In this document: piece after piece, positions 29,596-39,977 of the stretch
Layout: each line of letters starts with the position of its first letter
How positions within the stretch are numbered: the first letter of the stretch is position 1
Origin: Chryseobacterium sp. CY350
GTDB lineage: Bacteria; Bacteroidota; Bacteroidia; Flavobacteriales; Weeksellaceae
NCBI RefSeq assembly: GCF_027945075.1
Contig: NZ_CP116034.1
Coordinates: 992,001 to 1,056,000, forward strand
DNA: 64,000 nucleotides
Direction of reading: 5' to 3'
Notes under the pieces: model-generated
What the model was told of the DNA's origin: nothing
Database searches by the model: none
Seen by the model: the letters and a program-made list of their open reading frames with translations, nothing else
Position numbers and translations under genes: made by a program

Positions 29596-30279
29596 TTATT
29601 TTAGTAAATTCCAATAAGCCGCTTTATCAGCTTTTTCATAATACCTCTCATAAATGGTTAAAACTTCTCCAGACTTTGGATCAAGCTCTACTACTTTAGC
29701 TTTTTCTTTATTGCTACAATCCTTTATCTGCCAAACATCTTGGTTTTTATTAAGTAAACTTGCACTTGTTAATGATTGATAGCAAATGTTTTCCATACCA
29801 TTTGCTTTAGCAATTTTTAAAGCTTTCTTAGGAGATAGATATTCTTTGTTCTTTATTTTATTATAATATTCAAGAATTTCTTTATTAATTAGATATAAAA
29901 CTTCTTTATCGTTTACTAACTCACACAGAAATATTCTCTTATAAAAAACCTTCCCTTTATATAAAAAATTATAATTATAATGTTCTAAATAATCGAAATT
30001 AGGATAATCATTTCTGTATTTTTGTATATCTAATTGGTTATTTACGTTTAAAAAGATCATTTTAAAATCATCATCATTTTCTATATCATTTGTCAGGAAC
30101 AAATTAATATAACTTTCATCTTTATTATACTTTATACTTTTTTTAAAAAACTTTTCTCCAAAAAATTCTTTAAATATAGAATCGTATTCGCTTTTACATT
30201 GTTCTTTTATAGTAATGTTTACTTGAGAAAATAAATTCACATTTAAAAAAATCAGTATGATGTAATATTTCATTTTCAT
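29596..30279 (-). CDS. Module 0 immunity-like secreted protein (partner of the active RHS toxin)
   Basis: 227 aa with a signal peptide (MKMKYYIILIFLNVNLFSQ). Family blocks: KEQCKSEYDSIFKEFFGEKFFKKSIKY, ALKIAKANGMENICYQSLTSAS, VVELDPKSGEVL, AAYWNLLK. It starts 9 bases after the RHS stop and should be the cognate immunity protein against the metzincin-like tail; a secreted periplasmic or surface protein would protect against a protease acting outside the cytoplasm. Confidence 0.7.
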   Translation of the reverse strand: MKMKYYIILIFLNVNLFSQVNITIKEQCKSEYDSIFKEFFGEKFFKKSIKYNKDESYINLFLTNDIENDDDFKMIFLNVNNQLDIQKYRNDYPNFDYLEHYNYNFLYKGKVFYKRIFLCELVNDKEVLYLINKEILEYYNKIKNKEYLSPKKALKIAKANGMENICYQSLTSASLLNKNQDVWQIKDCSNKEKAKVVELDPKSGEVLTIYERYYEKADKAAYWNLLK

Positions 30280-30288
30280 AATTATATT

Positions 30289-33200
30289 TTATTTAATGGA
30301 TTTTAATCTACCATTTGAGACGCCTGTGATTTGTTTTTTTTCTTCGGCTGTAATATACTTTGAATCCACTACACCATAACCACTTACATTTCCCTGTTTT
30401 GTTACAGCTGTCATATCAGTTCTTCCAATTATTGCTCTGAGAGCATCATTAGTAATGGGTGACCCTGTCATTGTCGTTGTTACTTTAGATTTGGAAGTTG
30501 TTACCATTATATTATCTGTATCGTCCATCATTTTGCCCGGATCTCCATGTATTCCTCCTAAATTATGACCTATCTCATGATTAAAATCATTTTCAAATTT
30601 ACTGGCATAATCCAGTCCTTCAATGGCCATTACTTTAGTTGCATCTGATACAATACTTTGTCTATCTGCCTCAGCCGTATTAGCAGCATCAACGGTTCCA
30701 TTAGAAATATAGTTTCCTAATCTTGTGACAGTACCATCGCTGTTTTCAACTTTGTCAGATTTAGCAGAAGCAATTGCCGCATCCATACTTTGTGATTCCG
30801 TTGCTGAAAGCTTAAATATTGCATAAATTTTTCCTCCTTCGGTATTTATTTCTCTTGCAACTCCATTATTATTATAAGTAGAGATTGATGCTCCTAAACC
30901 CTGCTTTTGTTCTTTGGTTAAACCAAAGTGGTAATAATTTGCTGTCACAATAAAAGGGTCATCTATGGTTCCTGTACCTGTTACTCCTCCGTCTCTACCA
31001 TCAGGATCTACATATCTAATTGGATTATTTAGAGTGTAATTATATGGAGTTAGAGAGATATACTTCTCCGCCAACGGATCTACAACACCCCATCTACCAA
31101 TATCCGGCATATAAAATCTTGCGCCGTAATCATACATTCCGGTTTCCTGAAGTTCCTTCCCGTTGTACTTATATTGATAACTATTCATCGTTGTTGCAGT
31201 GTAATTATGCATCAACCCAAAAGGGTAATAATTATTGACTTCCACAACTTCTCCCGGCATCCAGACATCATAACACGCCATATTACCGTCTCCCATATCT
31301 TCGCAGTATTTTGAATTCATATCACGTGGTAAAATCCCGCCGTCATGATTAGAATCTGCATAGCTCAAACGTATATTCCCCAAATGATCGGTATAATTGT
31401 AAATGTACAGATTTTTTTCAAAATCAAAATAGCCTTCAGAAGTAGGAACAAATTTTAATATTGCTGAAGAACTGGGACATCCTAAGCAGAAATCTACTTT
31501 GTTATCATACTGAAAACCATCCAGATAATCAATCTCTGTACTTGACATTGCAAATGAATTAGCCAACATTTTTTTTAGCTTTGTACCATCTGCTCTGTAA
31601 ATATATGATGAGGAACTTCCTTTTTTGCCACTTCCACTTATAACAGTTGAAGGTAGATTCAAATAATTATAAACAATTGAATTAATCCCTTTATCTTTAT
31701 GAGTAATCATGTTGCCATTATCATCGTAAGTGATTGTATTATGGGTAGATAAAGAAGGATAACCATTGCTGTTGCCAATCTGTTCTTCGGTCACTTTAGT
31801 CAGCCTGTTACCTGAATAATCATATTTCAGATTATCGATTGATAATGCCGTGGTGCTTCCCGAAAGCAAACCTGCAGATCTTTGTAATCTTGTGATATTG
31901 CCGTTGCGGTCATATTCCATTCTTTCGAAATATTCTTTGGAGGTTTCAGAACCTTCTTTCTGGTAAAATCCTGCAGACAGACGATTCAAATTATCATAAA
32001 CATATCCGTATCTTTTCAAAGGCTCGTTCTCTTCTGTTGCTGTTCGCCAGTCTACTTCTGCAATATTCCCGTTGAATTTGGGCTTTACCTTGAGATCCAT
32101 AAAATCAGTATTGGCATTTTCAAGTCCGTCTACCTGATTATATTTTATTTTATACCCGAACAAATCAATTCCCAAATTCGCAGGATCATTGATCTGCGTC
32201 ATCCAACCGCGGATGTTGTAGGTGTAGTCTACCTTCTGCAGTCCCATTCCTAAAACTGTACCGCCAACTCTTTTCGTTTTCAGTTGCGAGAGCTCATTAT
32301 ATACATTCTGAGACAAAATTTCTTCTGCCCTGTTATCAATTTTATGCTTATGAGTCAGCAATCTATTCTGATGATCGTATGTAAAAGTTTCAGTGATCAC
32401 TTTTTCGGTATCTGTAGCCAATCTTTTATGATAGGTTTTCGTTTGCAATACTGCACCTGCAAAATCCAGCTCAGATTCAGTTTTGGTGTAGCCTCCCAAA
32501 TGATTGATTGAATAGGCTCCGACAGGTCTTCTTTTGGTATCGTAATAAGAGTAGCTTTTCGTCCAGCTGTCGTCTTCAATATTCTTTACCAAAGTCATTA
32601 TAGGAAGGCTTTTGGTGCTTTTCCCCAATGTTGCTGCATTATCCGTTAAGATCGTTTTCCCGTAAATAGTAGAAGGAAATGAAGGATTGAAGCTGTAAGA
32701 AGGGTAGCTGTCGTAATAGTTAACTGATAATACGGTTTCTATATCAACAAAATAACCGTTGCTGTAATAGATCTGCATCCCGTTTTTCGTAAAACCTGAA
32801 GGATGTCTAGCTTCAGTAATCACCAAATTTCCTGTCTGGTTTTGCATACTCGTTCTGTCTCCACCAGCTAAAATCCCTGTGTAAATGACTCTTCCGAATT
32901 GGTCATACTTTGTAATTAACCATTTACTGTTTGCACGCATATTGGCATCCTGAGTCATGATGAGACGGTCTGCTTTATCGTATACCATATATTCCCAACC
33001 TTTTCCGGGAAGTTTCTTTTCAACCAATCTATTGTCTCCGTCATATCGGTATTGGTAGCAAAGGTTATCCAATGTGGTTTGGTCTACAGTTCCTATGGAT
33101 GCCAAAGGCGGTACTACAAAAGCAAGCTGGTTGTATTTGTTGTAAATATAATAGGTATCGGCATTTTCAGAGGTACTGACTGCTTTTCTTACTAAAACGG

Positions 33201-33843
33201 TCTGCCCTCTAGTGTTTTTAAATTCGGTGGTTACATTGCCGTCTTCATAAGTGACCGTGTTTTTATAAAGTTGTCCCTGAGGATAACTTCCACCGTCACT
33301 TACTCCTGATTTTGTGGCTCCGTTTTCCCATACTGTTGTTTTGGCGTATTTTTTTACCTCGCCGTTGATATTGGTATCATATCCGAACTGTACAGGTTTA
33401 TTTGCCCAAGCCGTACCTACCTGAATCTGCTGCTGTATCCTGTCTAAAGGTGAATTTTCCGGTATTTTTTCCGAATAGATCTTTTCGGTCCCGTAAATAG
33501 ATGGCTGTGTCGCATTACTCAGCGCATTGGGAACAATAGCACCGTTCATCGTTCCGGATTGCGGAACCGGAAGATAGTCTTTCAGCTGTCGTCCGAACTG
33601 GTTATATTCAATATGAGTTACCACATCTTTTCCTGTGGGTGATGCTTTTACATTCACTACCTGCTTAGGTCTTCCTAAGCCGTCAAAATACTGCACAGTC
33701 TGAATCTGTTTTGCAGACGAGCTCGATGTGGTAACAGGCTCAAGATATATTCTGGTCTGTACATAGTTTTCTGTATTGGTTGCCTGTGCATGGTAAAGAC
33801 CCGCTACAAACAGCATACTAATGGGGATAATAAGTTTTTTCAT
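30289..33843 (-). CDS. Full-length RHS polymorphic toxin with metzincin-like protease tail
   Basis: 1184 aa. Signal peptide ([21 protein letters not shown]), a DUF6443-like N-terminal domain with [15 protein letters not shown], many YD repeats that should form the RHS cocoon, and the core [20 protein letters not shown] through DPLAEKY to YVDPDGRD (residues 946-951). The 233-aa variable tail carries [13 protein letters not shown] (1089-1101), the metzincin HExxHxxGxxHD zinc motif, and DPGKMM. It is the only RHS gene here with a start, signal peptide and complete shell, 7 bases behind its upstream partner, so it is the expressed toxin. Predicted to be exported and to act as a protease on neighbours or hosts. 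Confidence 0.88.
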   Translation of the reverse strand: MKKLIIPISMLFVAGLYHAQATNTENYVQTRIYLEPVTTSSSSAKQIQTVQYFDGLGRPKQVVNVKASPTGKDVVTHIEYNQFGRQLKDYLPVPQSGTMNGAIVPNALSNATQPSIYGTEKIYSEKIPENSPLDRIQQQIQVGTAWANKPVQFGYDTNINGEVKKYAKTTVWENGATKSGVSDGGSYPQGQLYKNTVTYEDGNVTTEFKNTRGQTVLVRKAVSTSENADTYYIYNKYNQLAFVVPPLASIGTVDQTTLDNLCYQYRYDGDNRLVEKKLPGKGWEYMVYDKADRLIMTQDANMRANSKWLITKYDQFGRVIYTGILAGGDRTSMQNQTGNLVITEARHPSGFTKNGMQIYYSNGYFVDIETVLSVNYYDSYPSYSFNPSFPSTIYGKTILTDNAATLGKSTKSLPIMTLVKNIEDDSWTKSYSYYDTKRRPVGAYSINHLGGYTKTESELDFAGAVLQTKTYHKRLATDTEKVITETFTYDHQNRLLTHKHKIDNRAEEILSQNVYNELSQLKTKRVGGTVLGMGLQKVDYTYNIRGWMTQINDPANLGIDLFGYKIKYNQVDGLENANTDFMDLKVKPKFNGNIAEVDWRTATEENEPLKRYGYVYDNLNRLSAGFYQKEGSETSKEYFERMEYDRNGNITRLQRSAGLLSGSTTALSIDNLKYDYSGNRLTKVTEEQIGNSNGYPSLSTHNTITYDDNGNMITHKDKGINSIVYNYLNLPSTVISGSGKKGSSSSYIYRADGTKLKKMLANSFAMSSTEIDYLDGFQYDNKVDFCLGCPSSSAILKFVPTSEGYFDFEKNLYIYNYTDHLGNIRLSYADSNHDGGILPRDMNSKYCEDMGDGNMACYDVWMPGEVVEVNNYYPFGLMHNYTATTMNSYQYKYNGKELQETGMYDYGARFYMPDIGRWGVVDPLAEKYISLTPYNYTLNNPIRYVDPDGRDGGVTGTGTIDDPFIVTANYYHFGLTKEQKQGLGASISTYNNNGVAREINTEGGKIYAIFKLSATESQSMDAAIASAKSDKVENSDGTVTRLGNYISNGTVDAANTAEADRQSIVSDATKVMAIEGLDYASKFENDFNHEIGHNLGGIHGDPGKMMDDTDNIMVTTSKSKVTTTMTGSPITNDALRAIIGRTDMTAVTKQGNVSGYGVVDSKYITAEEKKQITGVSNGRLKSIK

Positions 33844-33850
33844 TGTGTTT

Positions 33851-36724
33851 TTATGGTTTGTAGTTATACGTGTTTTCCTTTAGTATTTTGCCTTGTTCAT
33901 CTACGATTTTCTGAAGTCTGCCCGCAGAATCATAGAGGTAAATTTCTCTTATTCCGGACGGCGGCGTAAGACTTCTTACACCTGTTAAAGGATCATAGGT
34001 ATAGGTTGCAATCTGAAAAGCAGATAAACCCGGTTGATTTCTAAAATTATCGAGCGCATTTAAAAAGGCTGTTTCATCATTATTAGTAACCGCCAGAGCA
34101 TCTGCATTTGAAGCCGCAACAATTGCCGTTGCCAAGCTACTGACCTGGGCATAGGTGGCTCCTGTAATTTTGGCGATCGGCAGAGTACCGTTGTAGCCCC
34201 AGATTACAGCAGTTGGAATTCCATCTTTCGTGGTGTACTGCATCACATTACCATTTACATCATATTGATCGTAGGTTATTTGTGTAGTCATAGATCCTGT
34301 AAGAAGATTCTTCGAAAGAACCGATGTAGGAAACAGGTGAGAAGGTTCGTCATATTTGCTTTCCGTTTTAGAAACTACCTCCCCATTAAAAAGAGTTCTT
34401 GTTTCAATCAGATTTTTGTACATGTTTTTATTCAGAAGCTTACTGATCTGTTTGCTGTACGGATAGTCATAATAAGTCTCCGTAATATCACCCTGATCGC
34501 TTGCTTCTTTAGTGTATTCCACATTGAAGTCATTTTTATTCACCAGTTTTTCGCTCGAGCTAGTTACTGATCTGTTTTGTGGAAAAAATGCAGTGCTGGT
34601 AATCTTATGCTTTTTTACATAAATGGGAATCAGTGTTGTGTAACCATAAATATCTTCAATAATAAAAGGATTGATATTAAGGTTATCATAGGTATACTCA
34701 TGATTTTCGGAAGCAACTTTCTGATTTGTTGAGCTATACACTTCTTTGCTGAGTAATAAACCCCTGTTATTCAAATCTTCCAGATAGTTCATCGAAGAAG
34801 TATAATTTGTTATCCAATTATCAGGTCCTATAAATGTATATTTTGAGTAGCCACCATCTGCATTGACCTCTTTAACATTTTTATAAATAATATTTTTATT
34901 AAGCTCAGTATCTCCGTACATGGTAATATAATCTGATCTTTTTGACAAACTTATAAACGGTGACAGCGTACCGCTGGAAGTTTCGTTATCCGAGAATCTT
35001 TCATAATGGTAAATTTTATAATTGGAAGGCAAGACCGCCGATTCTGAGTCAAAATATTCGATGCTTTTAATTCTAGCACCATATTTACTTTTATAATTAT
35101 GATTTGATACATTAATATCAGTAAGTTCAAATACAGAAAAATTTCCAACACCGGTAGTATTTCCGCCGACCGTCACTGTATGTGGTCCAGGTAGTCCTAC
35201 TGGGATATACATTCTGCCATATGCGTCTGCTTCATGGGGAATATTTTGATTGTCATAATAAAGGGCTATGACGGGGATCGCTTCGGGGTCAAGCAATGGA
35301 CTCGGATCGTAGCCGATTACCTGAAAGCAAAAGACAAGATTTCTGTGATCAGGTGTGTTTGCGCTGCCAGGTGTCACATTGAAAGTAAAGGTACTGTTGA
35401 TTTTAGTGTCAAAATTAGAAGAAGTAATAAGTTTGTAGTATTGTGTTTCTTTATCATGTTCATATGAAATAGTAGATCCTGTAAGTGGGCTTTGTGTTAC
35501 AGAAGTTCTGTTTACATAATATTGGCTAGACTCAAAATTAAACTTTACATATCCTTTGGTAGGTAATATCATTTTAGATAGAGTTCCGATGGTCGAATAC
35601 TTAGGATTATCCGTCCACTCTCTCACAGGTTCGGGATCTGAAGTACAAACATCAAATCCAAAATTGGGCGAAGGACCATATTCTCTTTCTGTACCCGTGC
35701 TGTTATAGGCAAATGAATAGGCTTCTATTTCATTTCCCTGATTATTTTTTCTGGTGATCTTATCAAGAACAGTGGTATCATATGCAACGTTGCCACCATA
35801 AAAATATTTGTAGTAAGTCAATCCTCCATAAGTTAAATCGATTTGTTGCAGTAATCTGTTTTCTTGATCCTTAAGCTCCAACTTTTTAACAAGATAACAG
35901 TCAGACATATGGGTGGAGTTAGATTTATATCTGTTTTGAGGATAATAATCATATTCCAGATTGATCTCACCATATCCTTTTGAAATGATTTTTTTTGGCT
36001 TATAATCTGTAAATATTATATTAGGCATCTCGTTATAATGATACTCTGCATATTCTACCGTAATGATCTCCTGATTTTGGGCATCTAAAACTTTACTGAG
36101 GTAATAGGCTCCTTTATAATTGTAACTATGGCTAAGAGCTTTGCCTGTCTTATCAAAAAAATACTGATTTCCAAACTCGTCGGTAATTTTAAAGTTCAAA
36201 ATATCAAAATACTTAGTTGTAGAATTAGTAAATTCTATTTTTTCTTTTGATGTGCCTAAATTCTGAACTGTGATGACATTTGTATTATTTGCTTTCCTGA
36301 AAACAAATTTACCGGACATCCCAAATGCATTAAAGTAAAAGACATCATTAAATTGAAAATATTCCATATTCATGAGAGGATTGTTGGCTGCTGCTTCATC
36401 AGGACCGCCAATTACTGTTTTCGAAATCACATTATTAACATTCATCATACTCCAGCCCAGACCAACATCAGATGACTGCTGAAAGCGAACTGCATTTTTT
36501 GAATGATAAGACATACTGACATTGATGTTAACATTTTTATTTTTGGTGGGTAAACTAAATCCCGGTAAATCTACTTTCGGAACCCCTGTAGAAATATCAA
36601 CCGGAGTATCTATATAGGTCGACAGATAGGATACGGTTGGAATTGGTTTGAAAATATCAACAGTAGTGTTTTGTGATGATATTTTCACATAAAATATCGT
36701 TATAAAAAAGATTAGGTATTTCAT
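33851..36724 (-). CDS. Secreted RHS-associated protein, 957 aa
   Basis: Signal peptide [19 protein letters not shown]-terminal part with [28 protein letters not shown] and [29 protein letters not shown], which is the SpvB/TcB-like opening seen in Bacteroidota RHS partners; later YD-like strands ([45 protein letters not shown]). No toxin tail. It is sandwiched between the T9SS protein and the toxin with 7-base spacers on both sides. I infer a structural or delivery partner of the RHS toxin. Confidence 0.8.
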   Translation of the reverse strand: MKYLIFFITIFYVKISSQNTTVDIFKPIPTVSYLSTYIDTPVDISTGVPKVDLPGFSLPTKNKNVNINVSMSYHSKNAVRFQQSSDVGLGWSMMNVNNVISKTVIGGPDEAAANNPLMNMEYFQFNDVFYFNAFGMSGKFVFRKANNTNVITVQNLGTSKEKIEFTNSTTKYFDILNFKITDEFGNQYFFDKTGKALSHSYNYKGAYYLSKVLDAQNQEIITVEYAEYHYNEMPNIIFTDYKPKKIISKGYGEINLEYDYYPQNRYKSNSTHMSDCYLVKKLELKDQENRLLQQIDLTYGGLTYYKYFYGGNVAYDTTVLDKITRKNNQGNEIEAYSFAYNSTGTEREYGPSPNFGFDVCTSDPEPVREWTDNPKYSTIGTLSKMILPTKGYVKFNFESSQYYVNRTSVTQSPLTGSTISYEHDKETQYYKLITSSNFDTKINSTFTFNVTPGSANTPDHRNLVFCFQVIGYDPSPLLDPEAIPVIALYYDNQNIPHEADAYGRMYIPVGLPGPHTVTVGGNTTGVGNFSVFELTDINVSNHNYKSKYGARIKSIEYFDSESAVLPSNYKIYHYERFSDNETSSGTLSPFISLSKRSDYITMYGDTELNKNIIYKNVKEVNADGGYSKYTFIGPDNWITNYTSSMNYLEDLNNRGLLLSKEVYSSTNQKVASENHEYTYDNLNINPFIIEDIYGYTTLIPIYVKKHKITSTAFFPQNRSVTSSSEKLVNKNDFNVEYTKEASDQGDITETYYDYPYSKQISKLLNKNMYKNLIETRTLFNGEVVSKTESKYDEPSHLFPTSVLSKNLLTGSMTTQITYDQYDVNGNVMQYTTKDGIPTAVIWGYNGTLPIAKITGATYAQVSSLATAIVAASNADALAVTNNDETAFLNALDNFRNQPGLSAFQIATYTYDPLTGVRSLTPPSGIREIYLYDSAGRLQKIVDEQGKILKENTYNYKP

Positions 36725-36731
36725 CGTGTTT

Positions 36732-38288
36732 TTATTTTTTAATCAATTTAGCATTCGCGCTTTTATTTGTATCCGTTTTCACCATCACCAGATACGCCCC
36801 CTGAATCAAATTCTGCGTATTAATCTTAGTCACTTTATTTTTAGTTTTCAGGCTTTGGAGCTGTCTTCCACCCATATCATACAGCGTAATATCCGCTTCT
36901 TTAAATTCAAAACCAATCTCAACATAACAGTAATCAGATACCGGATTCGGATAGATCTTAATATCCTGCTTCTCAATCAGCTGATCCAATTGCTTATCTC
37001 CTAATTTTACAATTTTCCAGTTTTCTTTCCCCAATTCTTCAGCACTTGTTCCTGCCAGAATAATCGAGCCGTCACGATTCAATTTAATGTCAGATAACCT
37101 TTCTTCCTTTTTTCTCGATTCTCCTTTTACATGCTTTCTCCATTGCTCATTACCATCAGAGTTTAAATAAAGCATCCAGAAAGTTTCATCGTCAGCTTCA
37201 ATTCTGCCTTCCGCCTGCGTGTAACCTCCGAGTAAAATTCCTTGGGTTAAATCTTTATTCTTTTCTCTTTCATCTTTTCGCTGAATCACATTCATCCCCA
37301 TCAGGACATCTCTGTTTTTGAAATTGTAAGATTTCTGCCACAGTTCTTCACCTCGGTCATTTAAGGAAATCAGCCAGATATCGGTTCCTTCTTCAATTCC
37401 AACCGTTTTATTTCCTGATCTTTCGGATCTCGATTCTCCGCCAACGATATAGCCTGTAGAAGTCATCGCCAAAGTTCTCAGATGATCGTCACCTTTTCCT
37501 CCGAAATTCTTTTCCCATTCTACTTTCCCTTCTTTATTTAGTTTGACAACCCAAAAATCTCCTTCCCCGAAATTTTCAGTTTTCTTAGATCCACCAACAT
37601 TACTTCTTGAGTAAATTCCAAGCAAAGCACCACCGTCAACCGTTGGAATCATCTTTTCAGCTTCATCGAGACCTTTCCCGCCTAAAATAATCTGAGATAA
37701 TTCTTTCCCGTTTTTATCGAGTTTTGACACGATGACATCTTTAGAACCAAAACCTTTCGGCGCATGCTGAACATTTCCGGCAACAAAAAACCCGAAATCA
37801 GTCGTCTGAATCACGGCTTTGGCTTCTTCATCCTGAGACGATCCCAAAGTTTTTTGCCACAGTTCGTCACCAAATTCATTAATTCTGATGAGCCAGATAT
37901 CGCTTCCGCCTTTTGTATCTTCTTTTTTATCCAATCCTTTCCTGGAAAATGACGTTCCTGCCAATAGGAATCCACCTTCCTGTGTAGAAACTGCTGATGA
38001 AAGAAAATCATGATTTTGTCCAGAGAAATATTTTTCCCAGACTTCTTCACCCTGTTGATTCAGTTTCACCAAATGAAAATCATAACCGTTGTTTTGTGTG
38101 TTTTCGGAAGTCAGTTTTTTTGATTGAATAGAGCTTCCTGTAATGAGATATTGCTGATCGATGGTTGTGGTAACTTGTGAAAGAAAATCCTGAGTGGATG
38201 ATTTAATATCTTTCTGCCATACAACACCCTGAGCATACAGTACGGCAGCAGTGCATAAGAAAAGTGCACTCACGTAGAGTTTTTTCAT
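36732..38288 (-). CDS. T9SS-sorted beta-propeller-like repeat protein
   Basis: 518 aa. Signal peptide MKKLYVSALFLCTAAVLYAQ. About seven repeats of the pattern GGFLLAGTSFS...GSDIWLIRINEFGDELWQKTLG, a beta-propeller or SBBP-like architecture. C-terminus from IKIYPNPVSDYCYVEI to AYLVMVKTDTNKSANAKLIKK is a type A T9SS sorting domain, so the protein is secreted through the outer membrane and probably surface-attached. It is the first gene of the RHS operon and the only one with a recognisable secretion tag, suggesting a surface platform for the RHS complex. Confidence 0.88.
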   Translation of the reverse strand: MKKLYVSALFLCTAAVLYAQGVVWQKDIKSSTQDFLSQVTTTIDQQYLITGSSIQSKKLTSENTQNNGYDFHLVKLNQQGEEVWEKYFSGQNHDFLSSAVSTQEGGFLLAGTSFSRKGLDKKEDTKGGSDIWLIRINEFGDELWQKTLGSSQDEEAKAVIQTTDFGFFVAGNVQHAPKGFGSKDVIVSKLDKNGKELSQIILGGKGLDEAEKMIPTVDGGALLGIYSRSNVGGSKKTENFGEGDFWVVKLNKEGKVEWEKNFGGKGDDHLRTLAMTSTGYIVGGESRSERSGNKTVGIEEGTDIWLISLNDRGEELWQKSYNFKNRDVLMGMNVIQRKDEREKNKDLTQGILLGGYTQAEGRIEADDETFWMLYLNSDGNEQWRKHVKGESRKKEERLSDIKLNRDGSIILAGTSAEELGKENWKIVKLGDKQLDQLIEKQDIKIYPNPVSDYCYVEIGFEFKEADITLYDMGGRQLQSLKTKNKVTKINTQNLIQGAYLVMVKTDTNKSANAKLIKK

Positions 38289-38529
38289 GATTTGAGTTTT
38301 TTAATTGTTGTTAATTTTTCGCTAATATAATATTATATTTAATTCCTGCTATAAGGAAAACCATAATCTTTATACAATTTAGATATGTTATTTATGGTCA
38401 GTTGGTTTTGTATCATATCACTTGTTGTTTTTTAATTTTAAATGATATTCATGCAAATATCAATGCCTAATGCGACAGAAGTTGACGTATTATTTATTTT
38501 AAATTTATTTGTTGATTGTAGAAAATAAG

Positions 38530-38702
38530 AAAGGCGCAGAGCAGAAGTCAAACCGTATTAGAGGTACTGCGAAGAACCCGACAACCAGAAAGACTACGCC
38601 CGCGCCAGTAGTAGACACAGGCGTAAGTCTATCAAAATTTGGTTGTCCTAGAAGATTCGCAGTTTCCTAATACCAATTTGATAGCTTACGCTTTTATTTT
38701 TT
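38530..38702. ncRNA. Long imperfect hairpin, candidate structured RNA
   Basis: A GC-richer island in very AT-rich DNA in the 598-base gap between the RHS operon and the gene at 38887. Three separated stems pair in order: CAAACCGTATTAG (38549-38561) with CTAATACC (38667-38674) and flanks; ACTGCGAA (38566-38573) with TTCGCAGT (38656-38663); GACAACC (38580-38586) with GGTTGTC (38641-38647). An inner helix pairs GACTACGCC (38592-38600) with GGCGTAAGTC (38620-38629). Size and rod shape with bulges resemble 6S RNA, but I see no decisive motif. Outer bases GCGCAGAGC/GCTTACGC pair weakly, followed by a T tract on the plus strand. The strand is not certain. Confidence 0.5.
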
Positions 38703-38833
38703 CGTTAAAATCTACTGCGAATATAAAAAATATTTTAGAATTTTTAGTGTAAATAAATTTAACTTAATTTAAATAATCTCTTATTTTAAGAACTTTAATT
38801 AAAAATATTATTTTAAAATATCAATAAAAGGCG

Positions 38834-38862
38834 TTGGTGTATTAAAATATTTTCTAAATTTG
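38834..38862 (+). promoter_or_regulatory. Bacteroidota promoter for the gene at 38887
   Basis: TTG (38834-38836), 18-base spacer, TAAATTTG (38855-38862): both elements of the Bacteroidota housekeeping promoter at the right distance. It lies 24 bases before the ATG at 38887 and overlaps an upstream ATG at 38860, which decides the start. Confidence 0.75.
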
Positions 38863-38886
38863 TTCAAATCCCTAACTAATCAATAT

Positions 38887-39558
38887 ATGAACACTAATCA
38901 ATCAAACAAACTCAACATGGCAAAAACCCTTAAGCAGTTTTATTCCGTTGAACAAGGAAAATACGCAGGTAATAATCCTCTAACTGCAAGAATTTCAGAA
39001 CTGAATACGATCGTCAGCAATCTGGATGCTCTGGCAGAAATTCAGGCGACCGACACCACTGCAAATACAAATTTAAAAACTGATGCCGGAACTTTAATGA
39101 TCAATCTCACAGTAGCGTACGCCAATACCGCTGCAGATTATTTTGATGACAAAGACAGCCCACTTGCCAAACAGTTGACCACCAGCAAGTCGAAAATAAA
39201 AAACATGACCGGTGTCGAAGCTAAAATTTATTGTCAAAAGCTGTATGGTATCGTAAACGAAAATACAGATGATCTTGATCCCGACTATGTAACCGCTTCT
39301 GAAGCGCAGGATTGGCAAGCCGCAATCAATAATTTTGATGCCAAAGCATATGATGCAAGTGTACATATCGATACTACGCAAAATGCAACTCAGGATCTGG
39401 ATAAGGAATTTAAAAAACTCGGTACCTGTCTAAATAAACTAGACAGGTTGATGAAAAAATACGATATTCTTAATCAATCGTTCTACGGAAACTATAAAAT
39501 TTCGCGCAAAACATCAAATCTGGGAACCCGTCACAACAGTGAAATTCCCACTAATTAG
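38887..39558 (+). CDS. Hypothetical protein, about 223 aa
   Basis: MNTNQSNKLNMAKTLKQFYSVEQ starts the protein. It is hydrophilic, mostly helical, without signal peptide or transmembrane segment, with Ala/Asp/Thr-rich helices (LAEIQATDTTANTNLKTDAG) and a basic C-terminus (GNYKISRKTSNLGTRHN). I recognise no family. The start at 38887 is chosen because the promoter lies on top of the upstream Met. Single gene with its own terminator, followed by a degenerate repeat. Confidence 0.7.
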   Translation: MNTNQSNKLNMAKTLKQFYSVEQGKYAGNNPLTARISELNTIVSNLDALAEIQATDTTANTNLKTDAGTLMINLTVAYANTAADYFDDKDSPLAKQLTTSKSKIKNMTGVEAKIYCQKLYGIVNENTDDLDPDYVTASEAQDWQAAINNFDAKAYDASVHIDTTQNATQDLDKEFKKLGTCLNKLDRLMKKYDILNQSFYGNYKISRKTSNLGTRHNSEIPTN

Positions 39559-39574
39559 TAAATAAATAGATAAA

Positions 39575-39602
39575 ATGCCTGATTTCATGATCGGGTATTT
39601 TT
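39575..39602 (+). terminator. Terminator after the hypothetical gene at 38887
   Basis: A 9-bp stem ATGCCTGAT (39575-39583) / ATCGGGTAT (39590-39598) with two G-T pairs, 6-nt loop, then a T tract. Confidence 0.7.
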
Positions 39603-39654
39603 ATGAGATCATTTCTCCTAAATCTGTCAAGAACGCTTTCAGAAGGCTAAAGAT

Positions 39655-39903
39655 CATTTTCGACGCAGACAGTTAATATTCCGATGCAGACAGATTGTTC
39701 GCCGAGCCATACAGTAAGCATTCCATAGAGTTAAGATCATCATCCGAATCTTACAATTGACATTCCGAGGTAGACAGATGACGTTCTGATCCATACAGCA
39801 GACATCCCTAATCATACAGCTCATGGTCTGAGCAGTTCAGATCGCTTTCCTCGCCCGATAGATGACATTCTCCTACAGACATTTCGCATTCCGACACTTA
39901 TGG
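39655..39903. repeat. Degenerate tandem repeat, period about 21 bp, 12 units
   Basis: Units begin with TTCCGA-like sequence and contain a CAGACAG or CATACAG core: 39659 (TTCGACGCAGACAG), 39680 (TTCCGATGCAGACAG), then about every 20-22 bases to TTCCGACACTTATGG near 39890. No unit is identical to another. On the minus strand a period of 7 codons with LSxSE-like text can be read, broken by stops. No gene is seen in 39603-39977. Confidence 0.7.
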
Positions 39904-39977
39904 CGCAAATTTAATAACAGCACTCTGATATTCCTAAATGTTTAACCAAATGATGTGATAGATAGTTGACCTCTATC

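Noticed and set aside
10646..33843. Insertion sequences or transposases as the cause of the module duplications
   Set aside because: No transposase ORF or terminal inverted repeats at the module borders.
38530..38702. Integron attC site
   Set aside because: Long hairpin present, but no integrase and no convincing R/L core sites; structured RNA fits better.
39655..39903. Possible CRISPR array
   Set aside because: Units are not identical, there are no unique spacers of constant length and no cas genes.
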